Notes: a model not told the origin generated them from the sequence alone. 64,000 nucleotides of DNA from Streptosporangium sandarakinum (GCF_013409935.1 NZ_JACCCO010000001.1:434001-498000), one strand, 5' to 3'; shown: positions 1 to 8,910, counted from the first letter of the stretch. Numbers and translations are program-made.

Positions 1-752
1 ATGTGGGCCTCGGTGCCGTACCGGCGGACCAGCTCCAGGACGCGCGCCACCGCGGAGATGCCGCCGCTGCGCGGCCGCCGCCGCTCGTAGTCGAGGTAGG
101 AGCGCGGTTCCCCCTGCCACTGGTCGAGCAGGGTGAAGATGGACTCGTCCTCGGCGTGCAGGAGCAGCCGCACGCCGCCGATCGCGGCGGCCGCGAAGAT
201 CTTCTCCAGCGCGATCGGGTCCCTGACCACGGTCGGCGCGGTGTGGTGGCCCGCCATGAAGACCTTGGCGGTCGTGGCGATCCCGGGGTCGAGGCGGGCG
301 AGCAGCGCGGGCCGCCGGGGGTCGGCCCCCAGGTGGAACCGGTAGTCGACCAGCGACGTCCCGGCGACCAGCTCGGCCTTGGAGACGAGCGCCTCCGGGT
401 CGAGGGTCGGCGGCACCGTGTTCGGCATGTCGATGACGGTGGTCACGCCGCCCGCGACGGCGGCGCGGCTCCCGTGGGCCCAGTCCTCCTTGTGTTCGAG
501 TCCGGGCGTGCGGAAGTGCACGTGCGAGTCGATCAGTCCCGGCAGGACGTAGCAGCCGTCCGCCCGCACCCGGGGGACGTCCGGCGGCAGGCCGCCGTCG
601 CCGCCTCCCGCACCGTCACCGCCTCCGTCGTCGTCGAGCACGGCGGTGATCCGGCCGCCGGTCACGGTGACGGTCGCCGGGCGCACCCCGGCGGGGGTGA
701 CGACGCGGCCGCCGGTCACCACCAGGTCGGGGCGGGTCCTCAGTTCGTCCAT
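1..752 (-). CDS. Dihydroorotase/allantoinase-like cyclic amidohydrolase (cut by window edge)
   Basis: The N-terminal 250 residues are visible and the C-terminus lies off the left edge. The amidohydrolase metal motif D-S-H-V-H-F-R is at residues 74-80, followed by the family sequence GGVTTVIDMPNT and an AKVFMAG segment whose Lys162 is the likely carbamylated metal-bridging lysine. Family members hydrolyse or form cyclic amides such as dihydroorotate, allantoin or hydantoins. The ATG at 752 overlaps the end of the upstream dehydrogenase by 13 bp, so this is the fourth gene of an operon with an asparagine synthetase, a PrpF-type isomerase and an ACAD. An acidic Gly-rich insert (residues about 40-55) sits in the N-terminal beta-sandwich region. 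In this context it may close or open a ring on an amide made by the amidotransferase; the substrate is unknown. Confidence 0.8.
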   Translation of the reverse strand, partial: MDELRTRPDLVVTGGRVVTPAGVRPATVTVTGGRITAVLDDDGGGDGAGGGDGGLPPDVPRVRADGCYVLPGLIDSHVHFRTPGLEHKEDWAHGSRAAVAGGVTTVIDMPNTVPPTLDPEALVSKAELVAGTSLVDYRFHLGADPRRPALLARLDPGIATTAKVFMAGHHTAPTVVRDPIALEKIFAAAAIGGVRLLLHAEDESIFTLLDQWQGEPRSYLDYERRRPRSGGISAVARVLELVRRYGTEAH

Positions 753-1906
753 GACGCCGCCATCAGCTCCCGGCACAGGTCGTTGGTCGGCCCCATCAGC
801 GCCACCGCGCGGGCGTCCGCGATCAGGCGGTTGAGCTGGTGGCCCGCCACGTACGCGGTGGACCCGAGCATGCGGGCGACCTCCAGGCAGACCTGCTCGG
901 CCGTGGCCGAGGCGAAGATCTTGCTCTGCAGCGTGACCGTGCCGGGCGTGGCCGACAGCCTCCGCCCGGCGCTGTCGACGATCGCGCGCGCGGCCTCCAC
1001 CTGGGCGCTGAGCTCGGCGAGCCGCTGCCTGGCCGCCTGCGTGCCGAGCGGGCCGGGCCGGCGGGCGTGGTCGATCGCGACGTCCAGCGCCGCCTGCGCG
1101 ATCCCCACCGACACCGCGCCGAGGGTCGCGCCGGTCTCGCGGACGGCGGCGATGATGGCCGGGGCCTGCCCCAGCGGGCCCAGCCGGTCCTCGTCGGGGA
1201 CCTCGCAGTCGTGCAGGGTGACGAACCCGGTCGCCGACCCCCGCATGCCGGCCAGGTCGAGCGACCGGTCGACGCCCAGGCCGGGGTTGTCGCCCCGCAC
1301 CAGGAAGAAGGACTGGCCCGCGGAGCCGTACAGGCTGTCGCCGTTCCCGCCGTTCTGGCTGTTTCCGCCGTTCTGGCCGTTCCGGGTCTCGCGGTCGTCG
1401 TGCGCGGCGGAGGTCGTCGCGAGCACGAGGTAGATGTCCGCCACCCCGGCGCCGGTGGTGAACGACTTGGCGCCGTTGAGCCGCCAGCGGCCGTCGGAGG
1501 TCCGGGAGCCCGTCGTGGCGATGTTCTTCTTGGCGGCGCCGGCGCCCCGCTCGCTCCACGCCGAGGCGGCCAGGCACTCGCCGGACGCGAACGCGGGCAG
1601 CAGCGCGGCCTTCTGCTCGGCGGTGCCCCACTCGACGATGCGCATGGTGACGGCGAAGTGCTGGAACAGGATGATCGCCACCGACGGGTTCACCCGGGCG
1701 ACCCGCTCGACCACCGAGTTGACCGTGGCGGCGTCGCCGCCGGCGCCCCCGTACTCCGCCGGCACCGCGGTGGCGAGCAGCCCGGAGCGGCGGAGTTCGG
1801 CCAGCGCCTGCTCGTCCGGCCATCCGCTGACGGCGGTCCGGGCCGCGGAGTGGAGAAGCGTCTCCAGCACCGGGCCCGGTTCGATCACGCTGACACCGAC
1901 AGACAT
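740..1906 (-). CDS. Acyl-CoA dehydrogenase-like flavoprotein
   Basis: A 388-residue protein with ACAD architecture: N-terminal helical domain (PAEYGGAGGDA near 49-60), middle beta domain (WSERGAGAAKKN, WRLNGAKSFTTGAG near 141-154) and C-terminal helical domain (LGSTAYVAGHQLNRLIADARAV). Such enzymes oxidise C-C or C-N bonds with FAD, or act as flavin monooxygenases. The ATG at 1906 lies inside the end of the PrpF-like gene (22-bp overlap), which implies translational coupling. An Asn/Gly-rich insertion (residues about 172-194, Q-N-G-G-N repeats) interrupts the beta domain and is not typical of the family. The protein may desaturate an intermediate shared with the neighbouring amidotransferase and isomerase. 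Confidence 0.8.
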   Translation of the reverse strand: MSVGVSVIEPGPVLETLLHSAARTAVSGWPDEQALAELRRSGLLATAVPAEYGGAGGDAATVNSVVERVARVNPSVAIILFQHFAVTMRIVEWGTAEQKAALLPAFASGECLAASAWSERGAGAAKKNIATTGSRTSDGRWRLNGAKSFTTGAGVADIYLVLATTSAAHDDRETRNGQNGGNSQNGGNGDSLYGSAGQSFFLVRGDNPGLGVDRSLDLAGMRGSATGFVTLHDCEVPDEDRLGPLGQAPAIIAAVRETGATLGAVSVGIAQAALDVAIDHARRPGPLGTQAARQRLAELSAQVEAARAIVDSAGRRLSATPGTVTLQSKIFASATAEQVCLEVARMLGSTAYVAGHQLNRLIADARAVALMGPTNDLCRELMAASWTN

Positions 1907-2931
1907 TCGACAGTCTCCTTGAACTGGAAATGGGCAAGCGACTCGATGAGGAACGAGCCGTGGAGGACGACCCGCCGGTTGCCGACGGTGATCCAGGCGA
2001 TCTCGCGTTCCCGGTCGCGCACGTGCACGGCCGCCAGGACCTTGACGCTCCCGCCGGGCGTGTCGACGTGGATCGCGCCGCCGTCGTACCGGGCCTCCCT
2101 CGCGGCCAGCCACGGGACGGTGCCGGGGATCCCGATCGCCGCCCCCAGACAGGCCGCGCCGGTCAGCGCCAGCGTGGGATGCCAGGTCGGCACCGACACC
2201 GCGCGGGCCGCGATCCGCCCGCCCCCGGCCGGGACGGTGACCGCCACCTTCGGGAACACGCTCTCGGCCGGCCAGCCCAGGTGGGCCGCGGCCGCGCCGC
2301 GGATCCGCACCAGGCGGTCGAACAGGTCCGGGTCGTCGCCGAACAGCTCCTCGGCGCCGGAGATCCGCGCGCCCGAGGCGGACACGAAGACGTACGGGTT
2401 GCCCGCGGACACCAGGGAGACCTCGACCCGCTCACCGTCCACGTCCAGGGCCGTCGTGGGCCGGCCGGTCAGCAGCAACCGGGAGACGGGTTTGGGCGGC
2501 GCGTGCAGGAAGTGCATGGTGAACCCGGTCGTCCCCCGGCTCACCTCCTCGACCTCGCAGGCCAGGCAGTCGCCGTTGTTGAGGACGTTCACCCGCACCC
2601 GCATGCCCGGCCCGAGCCTGGGCAGCACGCCGGTCTCCGCCGCCGCGGTGATCGCGCACAGCACCGAGTGCCCGCACGAGCCCCGCAGGTCGAACCCGGC
2701 CGGGTCGCCCGGCAGCGCCTGGACGAACCGGTAGTCGAGGTCGAACAGCGGATGCGCGGAGGGCTCGATCAGCGCGATCTTGAGCACGTGCTCCCCGCCC
2801 GCGGCGGCCAGCCAGCGGCGGGCCTCGGTGAGCGCGGCGAGCAGCGGCTCCCGCTGCCTGGGCAGGTGCCTCGCGTCGAGCACCAGCGTGGGACACGGGC
2901 TTCCCACCGCGTAGGCGAGGTGGCCGATCAT
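1885..2931 (-). CDS. PrpF-family isomerase (diaminopimelate-epimerase fold)
   Basis: A 348-residue protein resembling the PrpF / 4-oxalomesaconate tautomerase family (DUF453), which moves double bonds in unsaturated di- and tricarboxylates by 1,3-proton shifts. A conserved cysteine lies in RGSCGHSVLC (Cys86), and the two-lobed repeat architecture continues through SAGNPYVFV and later blocks. The start overlaps the asparagine synthetase stop by 4 bp (ATGA), so the genes are translationally coupled. Together with an amidotransferase and an ACAD this suggests processing of an unsaturated acid or amide. The substrate cannot be read from the sequence. Confidence 0.75.
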   Translation of the reverse strand: MIGHLAYAVGSPCPTLVLDARHLPRQREPLLAALTEARRWLAAAGGEHVLKIALIEPSAHPLFDLDYRFVQALPGDPAGFDLRGSCGHSVLCAITAAAETGVLPRLGPGMRVRVNVLNNGDCLACEVEEVSRGTTGFTMHFLHAPPKPVSRLLLTGRPTTALDVDGERVEVSLVSAGNPYVFVSASGARISGAEELFGDDPDLFDRLVRIRGAAAAHLGWPAESVFPKVAVTVPAGGGRIAARAVSVPTWHPTLALTGAACLGAAIGIPGTVPWLAAREARYDGGAIHVDTPGGSVKVLAAVHVRDREREIAWITVGNRRVVLHGSFLIESLAHFQFKETVECLSVSA

Positions 2932-4754
2932 GCCGCCATCTCCGTCTCCTCCACCGGCCGGCGCGTTCCCAGCCGGAACTGGTCGAGCCACACCTCGTAG
3001 ACGAGCAGCGCCCAGATCGTCAGCGCCGTGGTGTCGTCGGGCCGCGTCGCCTGCCGGGTGAACAGGTCCCGCACCGCGGCGGGGTCGAGCCGCCCGGCGG
3101 GGCGCAGCCGGTCGTCGGCCAGCATGTCCCTGGCGTACTCCCACAGCGGCCACCCCGGTGCGAGCATCGCGGTGACCGGCAGGGTGAAGGGCTGCTTCGC
3201 GCGGTTCGTCACGCTCTCCGGCAGCAGGCCGCGGGCGGCGGCGTACAGCGCGCGCTTGACCTGCCCGCCGCCGATCCGCAGTCCGTCCGGCAGCGCCCGG
3301 CCCAGCTCGACGACGCCGCGCTGGCAGTACGGCAGGCGTACCTCGACCGACCGCGCCATGCTCATGTGGTCCACCCGGCGCAGGTGGTAGGCGGGCAGGC
3401 GGTGACGCAGCTCGAACTCGGTGATCCGCCGCAGCACGGTGCCGCCGCGGTCCAGCAGTTCCGTCGCCTCCGCGGGAACGGCGGGCGGCCCCTCGCGGAG
3501 CAGCGCCGCGTAGTCGCGGGTGTACAGGCCGGCGCGCCGGTCGGCGGGCAGGACCCCGAGGCTGTCGAGGTAGGCCCGGCGCCAGGGCGCGCCCGCCTCG
3601 GCGGCGGCCGCGGCGGCCCGCATCCGCTCGTAGCCGCCGAACACCTCGTCGGCGGCGTCCCCGCTGAGCGCGACCTTGAACCCGGCGTCCCGCACCGCGC
3701 CGAACAGGGCGTAGGTGCTGAGCGTGATCGGGTCGGCGTTCGGCTGGCCCAGGTGCCACACGACGTCGGCCAGCATGTCGGGGAACGTCGCGGGGTCGAT
3801 CTCCACCTGGTGGTAGTGGGCTCCGGCCCGCTCGGCCACCTGGCGCGCGTAGTGCCGCTCGTCGGCGGGCCAGCGTCCCCGGTAGGCGATGTTGAAGGTG
3901 TGCAGGGTCCCCGGCCGCCGCGCGGCGAAGGCGGTGACCAGGCTGGAGTCGAGCCCGCCGGAGGTGATGGTGGCGACCGGCACGTCGGCGGTCAGCAGCC
4001 GGTCCACCTCCCGGCGGAGCCTCTCCCGCAGCTCGGCGCCCACCACCGCGAGGTCGGCGGAACCGGTCTCCGGCCGCGTCGCCGCCGCCCGCTCCCGGGT
4101 GCGCAGGCGCAGCCCCGCGGTCCCGTCGCAGATCGCGGTGACGCCCGGGGGGAAGACCCTGATGTCGGCGAACATGGTCTGCTCGCCGAACGGGGTCTTG
4201 GTCGCGAGATAGGCGTCGAGGCCCGGCTCCCAGGCCGCGGTGGAGACCCCCTCGAACGCGAGGAGGGACGGGATCTCCGACGAGAAGTGCAGCGTTCGCC
4301 CGGCCGGGTCCCACCGGTAGTACAGCGGCTTCATGCCCGCGTCGTCGGTGGCGAGCACCAGGCGGGGGGCGCCGCGCAGGTCGAGGACCGCGATCGCGTA
4401 CATCCCGTCGAGGCGCTCGGCGAAGGCGTCGCCGTACACTCGGTAGAGGGCCGGGAGGATGGACCCGTCGCAGTGGTCGGGGAAGGTGAAGCCCCGCCCG
4501 CGCAGGTCCTCGCGCAGCGCGTCGTGGTTGTAGATCTCGCCGTTGAAGACGACCTTGACCGCGCCGTCGGGCGAGACGTACGGCTGCCGCCCGGCGCCGG
4601 GGTCCATGATGGCGAGCCGGGTGCTTCCCAGCGCGTAACCGGGACCCCGTGCGAGTCCGGCGCCGTCGGGTCCGCCGTGGCGTTGCAGCGCTTCGGCGGT
4701 CCTCAGCTCATGCGGCGAGGCCGTTGTGTTGAAATATCCGTATATGCGGCACAT
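2928..4754 (-). CDS. Asparagine synthetase (glutamine-hydrolysing) type amidotransferase
   Basis: A 608-residue class II glutamine amidotransferase. Cys2 follows the initiator Met (MCRIYGYF) and would be the glutaminase nucleophile. RHGGPDG, FNGEIYNH and the ATP-pyrophosphatase loop TSGGLDSS identify the two domains. AsnB-type enzymes turn carboxylates into amides through an acyl-adenylate; in secondary metabolism they often amidate non-aspartate acids. The start at 4754 is fixed by the need for Cys2. It is first in a four-gene coupled operon (AsnB-PrpF-ACAD-dihydroorotase). A 19-bp box points at it from 5032-5050, with a -10-like CAGGCT at 5012-5007, giving a long leader of roughly 245 nt. 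Confidence 0.9.
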   Translation of the reverse strand: MCRIYGYFNTTASPHELRTAEALQRHGGPDGAGLARGPGYALGSTRLAIMDPGAGRQPYVSPDGAVKVVFNGEIYNHDALREDLRGRGFTFPDHCDGSILPALYRVYGDAFAERLDGMYAIAVLDLRGAPRLVLATDDAGMKPLYYRWDPAGRTLHFSSEIPSLLAFEGVSTAAWEPGLDAYLATKTPFGEQTMFADIRVFPPGVTAICDGTAGLRLRTRERAAATRPETGSADLAVVGAELRERLRREVDRLLTADVPVATITSGGLDSSLVTAFAARRPGTLHTFNIAYRGRWPADERHYARQVAERAGAHYHQVEIDPATFPDMLADVVWHLGQPNADPITLSTYALFGAVRDAGFKVALSGDAADEVFGGYERMRAAAAAAEAGAPWRRAYLDSLGVLPADRRAGLYTRDYAALLREGPPAVPAEATELLDRGGTVLRRITEFELRHRLPAYHLRRVDHMSMARSVEVRLPYCQRGVVELGRALPDGLRIGGGQVKRALYAAARGLLPESVTNRAKQPFTLPVTAMLAPGWPLWEYARDMLADDRLRPAGRLDPAAVRDLFTRQATRPDDTTALTIWALLVYEVWLDQFRLGTRRPVEETEMAA

Positions 4755-5031
4755 CCGCGTTATCACTCCTCCCCGTCCACTCCGTCGTGGCGCCGGCCGC
4801 CCGATTCCGCGGCACGGGGCTCTCACCCGGCGCCGCGACGTCGGTGGCGGCGACGTCCGTCGACACCGGCGGCCTTCTCGCCCGAGCAGCCGGATCCGTG
4901 TTACGGGTGGTCGAGGAGTCCGGTAGGGGTCCCGCCCGCGGCCGCCGGAACCGAGGTTCCGCGCCGCCGACGCGACGGTCATGTCGGCGGATCCGGCTCT
5001 GCGTCAAGCCTGGCAGCAGCCCGGACGGCGG

Positions 5032-5050
5032 GGCACCTTTGGGATTGCGG
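5032..5050 (-). promoter_or_regulatory. Cluster box 1 (AsnB-like operon)
   Basis: On the minus strand it reads CCGCAATCCCAAAGGTGCC. The -10-like hexamer CAGGCT follows at 5012-5007, 36 nt after the GCA. It is nearly identical to the box before paaA at 60507. Confidence 0.65.
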
Positions 5051-5265
5051 TGATCGCCCTTCACCCCGGACGGCCGGGGCCGGCGCCCGGACGACGAGCC
5101 GGCGTCCCGCCCCGCCCGCGCGGCCGACCCCTATCGCGCCGCCCGGGAGGCGACGGCCCCCGCCACGCCGGCCGGGGAGGCGCCGGCTGGGAAGGCGACG
5201 GCTGGGAAGGCGACGGCCCCGTCCGTGCGCGGCCGGACCGGTACGGCGCCCGCCCACGGAAAGCA

Positions 5266-5284
5266 CCGCAACCCGGAAGATGTG
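5266..5284 (+). promoter_or_regulatory. Cluster box 2 (CysK-like operon)
   Basis: Reads CCGCAACCCGGAAGATGTG, pointing at the CysK-like gene. The -10-like CAAGCT is at 5303-5308, 35 nt after the GCA. Confidence 0.65.
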
Positions 5285-5517
5285 CCGCGGCCGGGCGGGC
5301 GACAAGCTGATCGTGCAGGTCCCCCGCGAGGCAGGAGGGGTCCGCTGTGCCGAGGACCGGCCCCGGCCGTCCCCCTTCGCCACCTCCGCCCGCGGCGGGC
5401 CAGCCATGGACGCGTCATGGACCTGTCACGGACGCGGGCCGGGCCGCCGGGTTCCGCCCCGCCCGTCGCCCGCGCCCATGACCGGCCGGCCATCCTTCCG
5501 ACGCGCAAGGAGAAACC

Positions 5518-6546
5518 ATGACCGTCAGCTTGCAGCCACCCGTGGCGACGGGTCAGGCAGTGGTGTCGTCCCTGGAGGAACTGGTGGGCGACACCCCGCT
5601 GCTGCGGCTCGCCCTTCCCGACTGCCCACCGGACGTCCGGCTGCTGGCGAAGCTGGAGATGCTCAACCCCCTGTCGAGCGTCAAGGACCGGGCCGCGCTG
5701 CGGATGATCCTGGAGGCCGAGCGCTCCGGCGCCCTTCCCCCCAGCGGGGGGACGGTGATCGAGGCGTCGTCCGGCAACACCGGGATCTCGCTCGCCGCGC
5801 TCTGCGCCTCGCGCGGCCACCGGTGCGTCATCGTCCTGCCGGACAACGCCACCGAGGAGCGGCGCGCCATCCTGCGGGCGTTCGGCGCGGAGATCGTGCT
5901 GTCCCCGTACCAGGAGGGCCTGCTCGCCGCGATCGAGCGGGGCGTGCAGCTCCACCGGTCCATCCCCGGTTCGTTCCTGGTCGGTCAGGAGAGGAACCCG
6001 GCGAACGTGGCGGCCCACTACGAGACGACCGGGCCGGAGATCTGGAACGCCTGCGGCGGCTCGGTGGACGTGTTCGTCTGCGCGGTGGGGACCGGCGGCA
6101 CGCTGACCGGCGTCGCCCGCTACCTCAAGGAGCGGGGCGACGTCCACGTCGTCGCCGTCGAGCCGGCGGGCTCGCCGGTCCTGTCCGGCGGCGAGCGGGG
6201 CCCGCACCGCATCCCCGGCATCGGCGGCGGGTTCATCAACCCGGTCACCGACGTCACCTGCATCGACGAGGTGGTCACCGTGACCGACGGGGACGCGATC
6301 GGCACGGCCCGCGACCTCGCCCGCCACTCCGGCCTGTTCGCGGGGATCTCCTCGGGCGCCGCCGTCCACGCCGCCCGGGTCCTGGCGGGCCGGGAGCGGT
6401 GGGCCGGCGCCACGATCGTCACGATCCTGCCCGACAGCGGCGAGCGGTACCTGTCCATCTGGGACGCCCCCGTGGACCCCGCGCCGCAGGCCACCGCGTC
6501 TCCGCAGACCACTCCCGTCCCCCTCAAAGGAAAGTGTGGAGCCTGA
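5518..6546 (+). CDS. CysK-like PLP-dependent beta-replacement enzyme
   Basis: A 342-residue fold-type II PLP enzyme of the cysteine synthase family. The PLP lysine is Lys56 in NPLSSVKDRA, the substrate loop is SSGNTGIS, and the phosphate-binding loop is GTGGTLTG. These enzymes exchange the beta-substituent of O-activated serine for a nucleophile (sulfide, ammonia, a nitrogen heterocycle), so inside a cluster they often make non-proteinogenic beta-substituted alanines such as 2,3-diaminopropionate. The start has an AAGGAG site. It is coupled to a methyltransferase (the stop overlaps the next ATG). A C-terminal Pro/Ala-rich tail follows the catalytic domain. A primary-metabolism cysteine synthase is less likely given the operator and the neighbours. 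Confidence 0.85.
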   Translation: MTVSLQPPVATGQAVVSSLEELVGDTPLLRLALPDCPPDVRLLAKLEMLNPLSSVKDRAALRMILEAERSGALPPSGGTVIEASSGNTGISLAALCASRGHRCVIVLPDNATEERRAILRAFGAEIVLSPYQEGLLAAIERGVQLHRSIPGSFLVGQERNPANVAAHYETTGPEIWNACGGSVDVFVCAVGTGGTLTGVARYLKERGDVHVVAVEPAGSPVLSGGERGPHRIPGIGGGFINPVTDVTCIDEVVTVTDGDAIGTARDLARHSGLFAGISSGAAVHAARVLAGRERWAGATIVTILPDSGERYLSIWDAPVDPAPQATASPQTTPVPLKGKCGA

Positions 6547-7283
6547 TGACCATCACGTCCGAGACCTCGAAGACGCACTGGAACGACGTCGCGATCGACT
6601 ACGACAAGGTGCTGAACACCGACGCCTCCAACGTGGCGCTGCTGGCCACCGCGGTCGAGCTGCTGCCCCCCGGCGCCACGGACCTGCTGGACGTGGGGTC
6701 GGGCACGGGCCGGCTGACCTCGCTGTGCCGTGAGGCGCTGCCCGGGGCCCGGATCGTCGGCCTCGACCCCGCCCCGACGATGGTGGCGGCCGCGCTGGAG
6801 AAGTTCGCCGCCGACCCGGACGTGACGTTCACCGACGGCGTGGTGCAGGACCTCTCCCAGTTCCCCGACAACAGCTTCGACGTCGTGATCAGCAGCTTCG
6901 CACTGCACCACCTGGAGCTGGACACCTACGCGGCCTCCGCCGCCGAGATCTTCCGCGTCCTGCGTCCCGGCGGGCGCTTCATCAACGCCGACCAGTTCTG
7001 CCGGGTCATGGGAGAGCCCGGCGACCGGGAGCGCGCGCTCGACATCCTGGACCTGCTGACCGCCAAGGCGCGGCACTACCTCCTCAACGCCTGCTTCGAG
7101 CGGATGCTGCTGCAGGTGGACCTGCTCCCCCGCTTCATGCGCGAGGACGGGGAGATCCTCACCACGCCGGAGTTCTGGCGGGACCACCTGGTCGAGGCCG
7201 GCTTCGAGCAGGTCACGATCGTTCCCACCCCGCCGGTGGAGCTGTACAACCGGGTCATCTGGGCGGTCAAGCCCGCCGCCTGA
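6546..7283 (+). CDS. Class I SAM-dependent methyltransferase
   Basis: A 245-residue Rossmann-fold methyltransferase. The SAM-binding motif I is LLDVGSGTGRL, the acidic loop is GLDPAPTM, and VISSFALHHLE is the motif IV region, as in UbiE/Methyltransf_25-type enzymes. The ATG overlaps the TGA of the CysK-like gene, so the two are made together. It may methylate the amino acid made by its partner. The substrate is not evident. A strong hairpin follows the gene at 7303-7330. Confidence 0.85.
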   Translation: MTITSETSKTHWNDVAIDYDKVLNTDASNVALLATAVELLPPGATDLLDVGSGTGRLTSLCREALPGARIVGLDPAPTMVAAALEKFAADPDVTFTDGVVQDLSQFPDNSFDVVISSFALHHLELDTYAASAAEIFRVLRPGGRFINADQFCRVMGEPGDRERALDILDLLTAKARHYLLNACFERMLLQVDLLPRFMREDGEILTTPEFWRDHLVEAGFEQVTIVPTPPVELYNRVIWAVKPAA

Positions 7284-7302
7284 CCCCCTTCACCGCTGCC
7301 CA

Positions 7303-7330
7303 GGGCGGACCGGGACACCCCGGTCCGCCC
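7303..7330 (+). terminator. Hairpin after the CysK-methyltransferase operon
   Basis: Perfect 12-bp arms (7303-7314 and 7319-7330) around a 4-nt loop, directly after the methyltransferase stop; no T-run. Confidence 0.65.
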
Positions 7331-7372
7331 TTCGCCTGTTCCGGCCCGGAACGGCCGGACCGGGAAACCGGA

Positions 7373-7414
7373 AGGCCGCCCCGCCCGGATCGGATGACCC
7401 GGGTGGGGCGGCCT
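7373..7414. terminator. Hairpin between convergent transcription units
   Basis: Inverted repeat with arms beginning AGGCCGCCCC and ending GGGGCGGCCT. It lies just downstream of the minus-strand FAD oxidase and could serve both directions. Confidence 0.55.
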
Positions 7415-7441
7415 GTGCTTTCTCCTCCGGCGCGGCGGCGC

Positions 7442-8890
7442 TCAGCCCGGCTTCGTGGCTCCGGGCATGATGTCGTCGCGGAAGCGGCCCGCCGGGTCCA
7501 CCCGGTGGCGGATGAGGTCGGCGGCGGCGATCCGGCCGTCGGTGAGGTGCCGCTGCGGCTGCGCGTGCGACTCCACGAACGTCGGCGTCGTCCACCCGGT
7601 GTCCCAGGGGGCGAGCGCCTCCCGGACGGTCGCGATGTGCCGGGTGATGGCCTCGGCGGTGCCGGTGAGGCCCGGCACCCCGCCTCCCGAGTAGGCGTAG
7701 GGGGCGTCGAGGTGGTCGAGCGCGCCGCCCTGGGGGTGCGGCTTCGCGTACGCGCCGCCGAGCTGGCGCAGGCCGGCGGAGATCAGCGGTGAGCCGGAGC
7801 CCTCGCCGACCACCCGCAGCAGCGCGTCGATCCCCTCGTCGCCCAGGTCGCCCAGCAGCATGTGGTCGCCGATGACGGCGACCGGGTCGGAGGGGTCCAT
7901 GTGCGTGTCGAGCAGGTCCACCGGCTCGGTGAGCTGCCAGGTGTCGAGCACCGGCTCGGCGACGGCGCGCAGCGGGCCGAGCAGCTCCTCGGCGTACCGC
8001 CGCGCGGCGGCCACGTCGTCGCCGGTCTCGGCGAGCACCGCGCCGTCCACGCACAGGATGGGACCCGCCGACAGCATGGGCGGCACGTCGGGGATCTTCG
8101 GCAGGTTCAGCACCCGTACGGAGGTCGTCGCCTCGGGGGGCGCGTCCAGGGTCCAGCGGCGCCAGGTCCGCAGCAGCTCGGGGGCGTGGGCCGCGGGCCA
8201 GCAGGTCGTTCCCGTGACCACCTGGACGGCGGGGAACAGCTTCACCTCGATCGCGGTGACGACGCCGAAGCCGCCGCCCCCGCCGCGCAGGGCCCAGAAC
8301 AGGTCCGGGTCGGACCCCAGGCTCACCCGGCGCAGCTCGCCGTCGGCGGTGACCAGCTCGACGGCGCGGACGCTGTTGGCGGCCAGGCCGACCTTGCGGC
8401 CGTAGAAGCTCAGACCGCCGCCCAGCAGGTAGCCGACGACGCCGACGGTCGGGGACGAGCCGTGCGCGACGGCCAGGCCGTACGGCGCCGCGGCCTTGGC
8501 GACGACGCCCCAGCGCGTCCCGGCGGGGATGCGGGCGACCCGGCGGATCGGGTCCACCTCCACCCCGCCGTCCATCTCGGTGCGGATCAGCAGGGCGTCG
8601 CGCATGGGCCGGGCGGCGGGGGCGGAGTGGCCGGTGGTGTGCACCCGCAGCGACAGCCCCTCGGCGTCGGCGAGGCGGATGGCCGCGCGGACGTCCTCGA
8701 CGGTCCGCGCGACGACCGCCGCCGCCGGGCGGGGCGGGGCGGCCAGGTTGAACACGGCGGTCGCGGCGTCGTAGCCGGGCTCGCCGGGGCGGGCGACGGC
8801 GGCGACGGCGTCTCCGGTGGCCTCGGCGGTGGCGGTGAGGTCGGCGGCGGTGGTGACGTCGGCGGGGCCGGTGGTGACGTCGGCGCTCAC
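7442..8890 (-). CDS. FAD-linked oxidase, berberine-bridge (PCMH) type
   Basis: A 482-residue oxidase with an N-terminal FAD-binding PCMH domain (VARTVEDVRAAIRLA; a TTGHSAP motif whose His is the usual site of 8-alpha covalent FAD attachment; LGGGLSFYGRKVGL; WALRGGGGGFGVVTAIE) and a C-terminal BBE segment. These enzymes oxidise alcohols, amines or C-C bonds with O2 as acceptor. The GTG at 8890 has a GGAAGGAG site 8 nt upstream. The gene lies 20 bp behind the zinc-ribbon methyltransferase and shares its box-controlled promoter. A second BBE-type oxidase at 42898 is not box-controlled. Confidence 0.85.
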   Translation of the reverse strand: MSADVTTGPADVTTAADLTATAEATGDAVAAVARPGEPGYDAATAVFNLAAPPRPAAAVVARTVEDVRAAIRLADAEGLSLRVHTTGHSAPAARPMRDALLIRTEMDGGVEVDPIRRVARIPAGTRWGVVAKAAAPYGLAVAHGSSPTVGVVGYLLGGGLSFYGRKVGLAANSVRAVELVTADGELRRVSLGSDPDLFWALRGGGGGFGVVTAIEVKLFPAVQVVTGTTCWPAAHAPELLRTWRRWTLDAPPEATTSVRVLNLPKIPDVPPMLSAGPILCVDGAVLAETGDDVAAARRYAEELLGPLRAVAEPVLDTWQLTEPVDLLDTHMDPSDPVAVIGDHMLLGDLGDEGIDALLRVVGEGSGSPLISAGLRQLGGAYAKPHPQGGALDHLDAPYAYSGGGVPGLTGTAEAITRHIATVREALAPWDTGWTTPTFVESHAQPQRHLTDGRIAAADLIRHRVDPAGRFRDDIMPGATKPG

Positions 8891-8910
8891 GTGCGGCTCT
8901 CCTTCCCGGC

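Larger units (their letters stand above)
4755..5517. promoter_or_regulatory. Divergent control region between the AsnB-like and CysK-like operons
   Basis: A 763-bp gap with no credible gene. It holds two copies of the cluster box in opposite orientation (5032-5050 minus, 5266-5284 plus), each aimed at its own operon, and a 15-bp tandem repeat (units 5185-5199 and 5200-5214). Both leaders would be about 200-250 nt. Reading frames through it on either strand look like GC-driven artefacts: they lack family similarity and have no ribosome-binding sites at their starts. Confidence 0.6.

Noticed and set aside
3..1433. Long open frame on the plus strand across the amidohydrolase and ACAD genes
   Set aside because: It is antisense to two recognisable families, has no ribosome site and a composition (Arg/Gly/Pro/His) typical of GC-rich shadow frames.
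3366..7283. A 1305-residue plus-strand frame ending in the methyltransferase
   Set aside because: Only the last 245 residues match a protein family; the rest runs antisense to AsnB and through the control region. The ATG at 6546 is the real start.
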